8,266 nt of DNA from an uncultured Clostridia bacterium. Lineage in GTDB: Bacteria > Bacillota > Clostridia > Oscillospirales > Ruminococcaceae. The stretch is from positions 1-8,266 of the forward strand of contig CANPWR010000060.1 in NCBI GenBank assembly GCA_947584825.1. The letters run 5' to 3'. The notes under the pieces were generated by a model, which saw only the letters and a list, made by a program, of their open reading frames with translations, did no database searches and was not told the origin of the DNA. The position numbers were made by a program, and so were the translations under genes. Shown here piece by piece: positions 3,442 through 8,266 of the stretch; position 1 is the stretch's first letter; the number at the start of each line of letters is the position of its first letter.

Positions 3442-5352
3442 ATGAAAGGAATAAAAATCTGCAAGCGTATTGCATCAGCGTGCATTGCGCTTGTGATCAT
3501 GGCTGCGACATTTGTCATGCCGATTAGCACAAATGCGGCTACAGTACCTGTTACCGTAATGGTTTCAAAAGCAGGACAAGTCGTAGATACAATGACTTTC
3601 AACGGAGTGACAGTACAGGCAATATACATACCAAGAAACGACAGCAATGCATCAGAGATGTGGGACGACCCCGTATACTGCTGTGCAGCGTTAGTTTCAA
3701 AATTCTATAAAGCAGTTTACGGTTGTACAGTATACAATCTATGGCCGGGAAATACACCGCTTAGTGATGTGGGATACTTCACAAAGGTTAGCACTCCTCA
3801 GGTTGGGGATATATACGGAAACTCAAGCCACTGGGCAATAGTCAAGGAGATAAACGGCAGCGAGGTTGTATTATTCGAGCAGAATTGGACTTGGTATGAT
3901 AGCAACGGTTGTTATGCAAAATATAACAGAACAGTAAATTTAAATAATCTTGAGTCGGATGTAAACTTTTTCAGATACAGCGGAGCAACTAATATATTAC
4001 TTAAGCCGGTTCTGACAACAGACTATGCTTCGCTTGAAAATAGTGAAAAAACTTTTTCATGGACTGCAGGCTCCGATGCTGTGAACTCAACATTGAATGT
4101 ATACGAATACAATTCATCTGGTACATATAACAGCAATAATTTAGTTTCGTCAACGACAGATATTTATGGAACATCAACGTCATTGACATTTCCGATGGGA
4201 CATTATTCAGCACAGGTTATAAGCTACACCTCAACGGGTAATAGCTATTCAAGTGATTTTCAAGAATTTTATATAGCCGGCGAACCGCTTGCAACTGATG
4301 TACAGATAGGAGACACTCTAACGGTTGTTGCAGGAAGAACAAAAAATATTTCACATAAAATGCTTCCTGCTAACACAAATGATGTTCTTACCTGGACTTC
4401 AAGTGATAATTCTGTAGCTACTGTTTCAAACAGGGGTGCAATAACCGGAGTAAAAGCAGGAACAGTTATAATAACTGCAAAGTCAGTAAGCGGGATAAAG
4501 GACACCTGCACTGTAACTGTAAAGCCTGGAACTGTTGCGAATTTAAAGGCGTCGGGAAGCAGTAAAAGCTCTATAACTCTTGCATGGGATGCAGTATCTG
4601 ATGTTACAGGTTACAGGGTTTTCAGATATGACAAAGTAAAGAAAAAATATGTTAAAATAGCAGATCTTAAAAATAACTCATATAAGCTATGGGGGCTTAA
4701 TAAGGCATCTGCTTATAAGTTCAAGGTAAGAGCATATAAAAAGTCAAATAAAAAGAGCTATGTAGGAAAATATTCTCCGGTTGTGAGAGCATATACAAGA
4801 CCTGATAAGCCCAAAAATCTGATGGCTTTACCTCTTAAACAGGCGTCTTCTGTAAAGCTGTCGTGGACAAGCTCAAAGGGTGCAAATAACTATGCAGTTT
4901 TTGCAAGTGCTGACGGAGGAGATTATATTAAGCTTAAAACAGTATCGGGTAAGAAGCACTCAGTAAAGCTGAAAAAGTTAAAAACCGGTACGTCATATAC
5001 ATTTAAGGTTAAAGCAATAAAGAAGATCTCAGGTGTTGAAGTATACAGCGGAGGTTCTAAGAAAGCATATGTTGTAACAAGACCCAGTAAGGTTAAAGGA
5101 GTTACAGCGGTGAAATCTGATGATGGTAATGTTACATTATCGTGGAAGCCTGTAAACGGAGCTACAAAATATCAGATTTATATGCTTTCAGGAAATAGTT
5201 ATTTTCGTGTTAAAACGGTGTCATCATCTAAGACCAGTGCAAAGATAAAGAATATTTATGACAACAAAAAGCACACATTTAAGATCAGGGCATATAAATT
5301 AAGTTATGGATACAAATATTATGGAAAGTATTCAGATGAGGTTAAAGCATAA
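3442..5352 (+). CDS. Secreted CHAP-domain protein with Big2 and three FN3 modules (putative cell-wall hydrolase)
   Basis: A 636-residue exported protein. A signal peptide (about 1-33) has a KGIKICKR basic start, a hydrophobic ACIALVIMAATFVMP core and a probable cleavage after TNA-A. Residues about 65-182 form a CHAP-type papain-like domain. The candidate nucleophile is C80 or C81 (VYCCAALV), H130 lies in SSHWAIVKEI, and FEQNW (145-149) gives the third polar position. CHAP domains cleave peptidoglycan amide or peptide bonds. Then come a beta-sandwich linker (about 184-280), a Big2 Ig-like domain (about 285-360, with LTWTSSDNSVATVSNRGAITGVKAGT features), and three FN3 modules (about 364-452, 455-547, 549-636). 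The FN3 part is very lysine-rich, suggesting binding to anionic wall polymers. There is no LPXTG, transmembrane anchor or SLH domain, so it is probably secreted or non-covalently wall-bound. AAGGAGA (3431-3437) sets the start. Substrate is unproven. Confidence 0.88.
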   Translation: MKGIKICKRIASACIALVIMAATFVMPISTNAATVPVTVMVSKAGQVVDTMTFNGVTVQAIYIPRNDSNASEMWDDPVYCCAALVSKFYKAVYGCTVYNLWPGNTPLSDVGYFTKVSTPQVGDIYGNSSHWAIVKEINGSEVVLFEQNWTWYDSNGCYAKYNRTVNLNNLESDVNFFRYSGATNILLKPVLTTDYASLENSEKTFSWTAGSDAVNSTLNVYEYNSSGTYNSNNLVSSTTDIYGTSTSLTFPMGHYSAQVISYTSTGNSYSSDFQEFYIAGEPLATDVQIGDTLTVVAGRTKNISHKMLPANTNDVLTWTSSDNSVATVSNRGAITGVKAGTVIITAKSVSGIKDTCTVTVKPGTVANLKASGSSKSSITLAWDAVSDVTGYRVFRYDKVKKKYVKIADLKNNSYKLWGLNKASAYKFKVRAYKKSNKKSYVGKYSPVVRAYTRPDKPKNLMALPLKQASSVKLSWTSSKGANNYAVFASADGGDYIKLKTVSGKKHSVKLKKLKTGTSYTFKVKAIKKISGVEVYSGGSKKAYVVTRPSKVKGVTAVKSDDGNVTLSWKPVNGATKYQIYMLSGNSYFRVKTVSSSKTSAKIKNIYDNKKHTFKIRAYKLSYGYKYYGKYSDEVKA

Positions 5353-5369
5353 TTGATTTTTTAAAAGTT

Positions 5370-5399
5370 AAAGCCAACAGAAATTTCTGTTGGCTTTTT
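5370..5399. terminator. Bidirectional intrinsic terminator between convergent genes
   Basis: AAAGCCAACAGAAA (5370-5383) followed directly by its exact complement TTTCTGTTGGCTTT (5384-5397) makes a 28-bp perfect palindrome. It is followed by a five-T run on the plus strand (5395-5399). On the minus strand it is followed by TAACTTTT. It lies 17 bases after the CHAP gene stop and about 30 bases after the ispE stop, so it can end both converging transcripts. Confidence 0.9.
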
Positions 5400-5427
5400 G
5401 TATGTAATCTTACTTCTAAAGTATCTG

Positions 5428-6348
5428 TCAGCTTTCTAAGTTATAATAGTTAGTATCTTGCCTCTTGCTTCTAAATGTCTTGCCTCTGTCTGGTTGACAA
5501 ATTTGGCAGAACATTTGCCCGTTGAACTTGTCAGCACACTCTTTTATCTTTTTATCACTTTCAAATATTCCGAAAACTGCCGAACCGCTGCCTGTCATAA
5601 TAGAACCGAGTGCTCCTGAATTAATCATCTCACTTTTAATATCTTGTATAATTCTCTCATTGGTGACGTCCTCAAGTGAGTTGGATAAATGTCTTGAAAC
5701 AGAATGTAAATCACTATTTTCAAGAGCTTTTAAAAATTCGTCAAAATCTGAAAGTCTAGGATTTTTAAGCTCGTCAAATCTTTTGTACGATAGGGGAGTT
5801 GAAATTGAAATATCAGGCTTCACGACTAGTATTTCACAGTCGGGAAGTGGTTTGAGATAAGTTATTTTTTCACCTATTCCCTCGCAGAGAGCGGTACCCC
5901 CTACGATGCAAAAGGGAACATCAGCACCAACCGTCGCACCTATTTTACAAAGCTCATAGGTTGGCATCAAATCACCGCATAGCTTATTCAAGCCTAAAAT
6001 CACAGCTGCACCATCAGTGCTTCCTCCTGCAAGACCTGCTCCGCTCGGTATGTGCTTTTCAATATTAATTTCAACTCTGTCAAATGGAACTACTCCAACA
6101 AATTTGCAAAATGATCTGCAAGCTTTGTATGCAATATTGCGTTTGTCAGTTGGAATGTCAGAATTTGTGCAGGTTAGTGAGATGTGGGGAAATTCTGACT
6201 TTTCACCGTCTATAGTTAAAGTTATATAATCAAAAATTGATATTGTCTGCATCACAGAACGGAGGTTATGATAGCCGTCCTTTCTTTTGCCGACAATATC
6301 AAGTATTAGATTTATTTTTGCAGGAGCTTTAAGCGTAATACTTTGCAT
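5428..6348 (-). CDS. ispE: 4-diphosphocytidyl-2-C-methyl-D-erythritol kinase
   Basis: A 306-residue GHMP-superfamily kinase, slightly longer than the usual 280-300. It phosphorylates the 2-hydroxyl of CDP-methylerythritol with ATP, the fourth step of the MEP isoprenoid pathway, in the cytoplasm. Seen are the N-terminal APAKINLILDIVGKRKDGYH signature with K11, the glycine-rich ATP loop PSGAGLAGGSTDGAA (101-115), GADVPFCIVGG with the expected catalytic D143, and the C-terminal MTGSGSAVFG motif (251-260). The start codon directly abuts the TAG stop of the aminotransferase gene. Its ribosome binding site AAGGAG (6358-6363) lies inside that gene's 3' end, so translation is probably coupled. It is the last gene of the Lrp-aminotransferase-ispE operon. 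The tail after about residue 283 is basic and not recognisable. Confidence 0.97.
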   Translation of the reverse strand: MQSITLKAPAKINLILDIVGKRKDGYHNLRSVMQTISIFDYITLTIDGEKSEFPHISLTCTNSDIPTDKRNIAYKACRSFCKFVGVVPFDRVEINIEKHIPSGAGLAGGSTDGAAVILGLNKLCGDLMPTYELCKIGATVGADVPFCIVGGTALCEGIGEKITYLKPLPDCEILVVKPDISISTPLSYKRFDELKNPRLSDFDEFLKALENSDLHSVSRHLSNSLEDVTNERIIQDIKSEMINSGALGSIMTGSGSAVFGIFESDKKIKECADKFNGQMFCQICQPDRGKTFRSKRQDTNYYNLES

Positions 6349-7527
6349 CTAATTGTTCTCCTTGATTTCACGAATAAACTCGCCAATCTTTCTGATAGCC
6401 TTTTTCAGGTGGTCAAGAGAGTAAGCATAAGAAACTCTGATAAACCCCTCTCCGCATTCGCCGAAGGCATCTCCGGGAACGACGGCTACATTCTTAGTAT
6501 AGAGAAGCCGTTCGCAGAAGTCCTGACTGGAAAGACCGGTCGACCTTATACAGGGGAACACATAGAATGCTCCCTTAGGCTCAAAGCAGTCAAGACCTAT
6601 CTCGTTGAATCCGTGAACGCAGAAACGCCGTCTGATGTTATATTCATCTACCATCATATCAATGTCGTTTCTGCAGTTTTTAAGTGCTTCAATAGCGGCA
6701 TACTGACTTACAGTAGGTGACGACATAATAGCATACTGGTGGATTTTAAGTATCTGACTGACTAGCTCTCTCGGAGCACATAGAAATCCGAGCCGCCAGC
6801 CTGTCATAGCAAACGCCTTTGAAAAGCCGTTAATAAGTATAGTTCTCTCTCTCATGCCATCGCACTCAACAATAGAACAGTGCTTTCTGCCGTAGGTAAG
6901 CTCAGAATAAATCTCGTCAGAGAGAATCAAGATATTCGTATCTCTCAGGACCTCTGCAATAGGTTCTAAATCATCTTTTGTCATTATAGCACCCGTAGGG
7001 TTGTTAGGAAAGGGAAGAATAAGTGCTTTTGTTTTGTCGGTTATCTTCTCTTTAAGAGCTTTTGCTGTCAGTTTGAAGTCATTCTCTGCTTTGGTCTCAA
7101 CTATAACGGGGATTCCGCCAGACAGTTCAACGATCGGTCTATAGCACACAAAGCAAGGTTCAACAATTAAAACCTCATCTCCCGGTTCAACAATAGCGCG
7201 GATAGAGAGGTCTATACCCTCCGAGCCTCCGACTGTAACTATTATTTCATCATCGGGGGAGTACTCGGTTTTTGCATAGTCTATAACATATTCTGAAATA
7301 GACCTTCTAAGATCAATAAGTCCAGCATTAGCTGTGTAAAAAGTTTTTCCGCGCTCAAGAGCGGTAATTGCCGCACGTCTTATAGGCCAGGGTGTCTGAA
7401 AATTAGGTTCACCCACACCGAGTGCAATTACATTTTCCATAGTCTGAGCGAGGTCGAAAAATTTTCTTATGCCGGAGGGCTTCATCTCTCTGGTTTTTTT
7501 ATTTATTATACTGCTGTAGTCTATCAT
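6349..7527 (-). CDS. PLP-dependent class I/II aminotransferase (aspartate aminotransferase superfamily)
   Basis: A 392-residue fold-type I aminotransferase. Recognisable landmarks are the substrate-binding N-terminal GVGEPNFQTP (37-46), FPNNPTG with the N176 that contacts PLP, ILSDEIYSELTYG with D204 pairing to the pyridine nitrogen, the Schiff-base lysine K237 in NGFSKAFAMTGWRLGF, and R364 in GFIRVSYA for the substrate carboxylate. The closest feel is the PatA/AspB-like I-gamma group. The exact amino donor cannot be read from sequence, and an aromatic or aspartate specificity are both possible. The start overlaps the stop of the upstream Lrp-type regulator by 4 bases (ATGA), with an AGAGGAT ribosome binding site at 7538-7544. 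The stop abuts the ispE start. Being paired with an AsnC-like regulator suggests expression tuned to an amino acid it makes or degrades. Confidence 0.94.
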   Translation of the reverse strand: MIDYSSIINKKTREMKPSGIRKFFDLAQTMENVIALGVGEPNFQTPWPIRRAAITALERGKTFYTANAGLIDLRRSISEYVIDYAKTEYSPDDEIIVTVGGSEGIDLSIRAIVEPGDEVLIVEPCFVCYRPIVELSGGIPVIVETKAENDFKLTAKALKEKITDKTKALILPFPNNPTGAIMTKDDLEPIAEVLRDTNILILSDEIYSELTYGRKHCSIVECDGMRERTILINGFSKAFAMTGWRLGFLCAPRELVSQILKIHQYAIMSSPTVSQYAAIEALKNCRNDIDMMVDEYNIRRRFCVHGFNEIGLDCFEPKGAFYVFPCIRSTGLSSQDFCERLLYTKNVAVVPGDAFGECGEGFIRVSYAYSLDHLKKAIRKIGEFIREIKENN

Positions 7528-8009
7528 GGGGAAACTAATCCTCTTTCATCAATAATTTTGTCGGAAAGGTCGATTCCGTTGTCCTTATATTTTTTGAGTA
7601 CAAAGTGTGTTGCTGTCGATAAAACACCCTCCAACGGAGCAAGCCTCTGAGCAACAAAAAGTGAAATATCCATAAGGTTTGTACCTTTTATGGTGATACC
7701 CAGATCGTATCCGCCGGACATAAGCCATACATTCTCAACCTCGTCATACTGACTGACTGTTCTGGCGATTTCATCAAAACCGCTTTGTGCTTTCGGAGAA
7801 ACTTTTAGTTCAATATATGCTGTGACCAAATCTCCGCAGTCGGCTGCCGCCTGTTCGTTTATGACGGTGTTATAGCCTTTGATAATTCCGTCATTTTCGA
7901 GCTTTTCTATCTTATCCGCGACCTCCTGTTCAGAGATACCAAGCATAACGCCTAGTTCCGAATTTGAAAGTCGTGCATTCTTTTTAAGAAGTTTAAGCAA
8001 AGAATCCAT
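7524..8009 (-). CDS. Lrp/AsnC-family transcriptional regulator
   Basis: A 161-residue protein of normal family length. Residues about 1-50 form the winged helix-turn-helix: LLKKNARLSNSELGVMLGIS, then EQEVADKIEKLENDGIIKGY. Residues about 60-143 form the RAM ligand-binding and oligomerisation domain, with VTAYIELKVSP and the SGGYDLGI segment (98-105) where amino-acid effectors usually bind between subunits. Such proteins assemble as dimers to octamers and bind amino acids to modulate DNA binding. GGAGGA lies 7 bases 5' of the start at 8007-8009. It is the first gene of an operon with the overlapping aminotransferase and ispE. Control of its own operon promoter is likely by family habit, but no clear palindromic site was identified. 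Confidence 0.95.
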   Translation of the reverse strand: MDSLLKLLKKNARLSNSELGVMLGISEQEVADKIEKLENDGIIKGYNTVINEQAAADCGDLVTAYIELKVSPKAQSGFDEIARTVSQYDEVENVWLMSGGYDLGITIKGTNLMDISLFVAQRLAPLEGVLSTATHFVLKKYKDNGIDLSDKIIDERGLVSP

Positions 8010-8044
8010 ATATAATCCTCCAATTTAGCGAATTTATAAAAATA

Positions 8045-8073
8045 ATTATACTATTAATGAGATACATTGTCAA
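8045..8073 (-). promoter_or_regulatory. Perfect-consensus promoter of the Lrp-aminotransferase-ispE operon
   Basis: On the minus strand TTGACA (8068-8073), a 17-base spacer and TATAAT (8045-8050) match the sigma-A consensus at all twelve positions. Transcription would begin near 8037, about 28 bases upstream of the regulator start codon. Confidence 0.85.
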
Positions 8074-8093
8074 TGGAATGTTAGAACAATTAA

Positions 8094-8118
8094 GGAGTGA
8101 AACTTAAAGCTCCACTCC
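8094..8118 (-). terminator. Hairpin overlapping the PIN gene stop codon
   Basis: On the minus strand GGAGTG and CACTCC form the base of a stem. It extends with two further Watson-Crick and two G-U pairs to about 10 bp around a TTTAA loop, followed by TTAATTGTT. It includes the TAA stop of the PIN gene and lies just upstream of the next operon's -35 box. The T-tract is imperfect, so termination is likely but not certain. Confidence 0.45.
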
Positions 8119-8266
8119 CTCGCTTACTAGAAATTGTGCTGCTGTCATACATTTAGGACGATCAATATCCATACTTAGAAAATCCTTGTCACCCGTCAGT
8201 ATAATGTCAACTTCAGCAACAATAGCGGCATCCAAAATAGGCTGATCTTTAGCATCTCTTATGAGC
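8104..8266 (-). CDS. PIN-domain protein, C-terminal 53 residues (partial; VapC-like toxin component family)
   Basis: A frame open at the right edge that ends in TAA at 8104-8106. The visible 53 residues begin LIRDAKDQPILDAAIVAEVD, then IILTGDKDFLSMD, and end TAAQFLVSEGVEL. The D-x-K-D-x-P-I-L-x-A-A pattern followed by TGDKDF is typical of the C-terminal half of PIN nucleases, especially the group annotated as putative toxin component of toxin-antitoxin systems. These are Mg-dependent RNases in which such aspartates help bind the metal. An antitoxin gene would be expected upstream, beyond the window, so the toxin role cannot be confirmed here. It lies upstream of the Lrp operon in the same direction but is separated by a hairpin and a strong promoter. 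Confidence 0.8.
   Translation of the reverse strand, partial: LIRDAKDQPILDAAIVAEVDIILTGDKDFLSMDIDRPKCMTAAQFLVSEGVEL

Noticed and set aside
1794..4511. Minus-strand frames within glgA and the CHAP gene (for example 1794-2075, 2637-2858, 3411-3647, 4001-4213, 4269-4511)
   Set aside because: All are antisense shadows of motif-supported genes, without initiation signals.
5522..6720. Plus-strand frames 5522-5860, 6017-6229 and 6343-6720
   Set aside because: Antisense to ispE and the aminotransferase, both strongly supported by motifs. The frames lack ribosome binding sites and recognisable domains.

Overview
The window looks like a chromosomal segment of a low-GC Gram-positive anaerobe, most likely a gut clostridium of the Ruminococcaceae/Oscillospiraceae type. 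This is inferred from AT-rich spacers, strong AGGAGG-like ribosome binding sites, consensus sigma-A promoters, a GT5 glycogen synthase, the MEP-pathway gene ispE and a secreted CHAP/Big2/FN3 protein. No 16S rRNA or other definitive marker is present. TGA, TAA and TAG are all used as stops.

Left part (1-1640): this is the unusual region. Two small minus-strand genes, the second cut by the window edge, encode paralogous proteins of unknown function with copied ribosome binding sites. They diverge from a plus-strand array of FIVE tandem, near-identical 63-residue genes (582-1639, period 216-217 bp). These encode Arc/MetJ-type ribbon-helix-helix (RHH) DNA-binding proteins. The 180-bp divergent spacer holds a promoter for each side. 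An 11-bp inverted repeat (10 of 11 positions pairing) brackets the -35 box of the array promoter and is a natural candidate for an autoregulatory operator. Three ATCAATA heptamers lie in the same spacer. The five copies are sequence mosaics, which points to gene conversion or unequal crossing-over. They differ mainly in the N-terminal arm and in one predicted DNA-contacting strand residue (K25 or Q25), while the dimerisation helices are almost invariant.

Middle part (1640-5400): a 209-bp spacer carries a GC-rich hairpin, short direct repeats, a promoter and a possible 17-codon leader ORF. It is followed by glgA (glycogen synthase). Next comes a separately promoted gene for a secreted 636-residue CHAP-domain (putative cell-wall amidase/peptidase) protein with one Big2 and three FN3 modules. 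Its 5' untranslated region contains a CIRCE-like inverted repeat with non-canonical spacing. A 28-bp perfect palindrome with a T-tract separates this gene from the converging operon.

Right part (5428-8266, minus strand): an operon of an Lrp/AsnC regulator, a class I PLP aminotransferase and ispE runs leftwards. The first two genes overlap by ATGA, and the aminotransferase stop abuts the ispE start. A perfect TTGACA-17-TATAAT promoter drives it. Upstream, at the right edge, is the 3' end of a PIN-domain (toxin-like nuclease) gene with its own terminator-like hairpin.

The ordinary metabolic genes (glgA, ispE, aminotransferase) are probably core genome. The left region of tandem small genes has the look of an accessory, duplication-prone locus and is the best candidate for an undescribed regulatory system.
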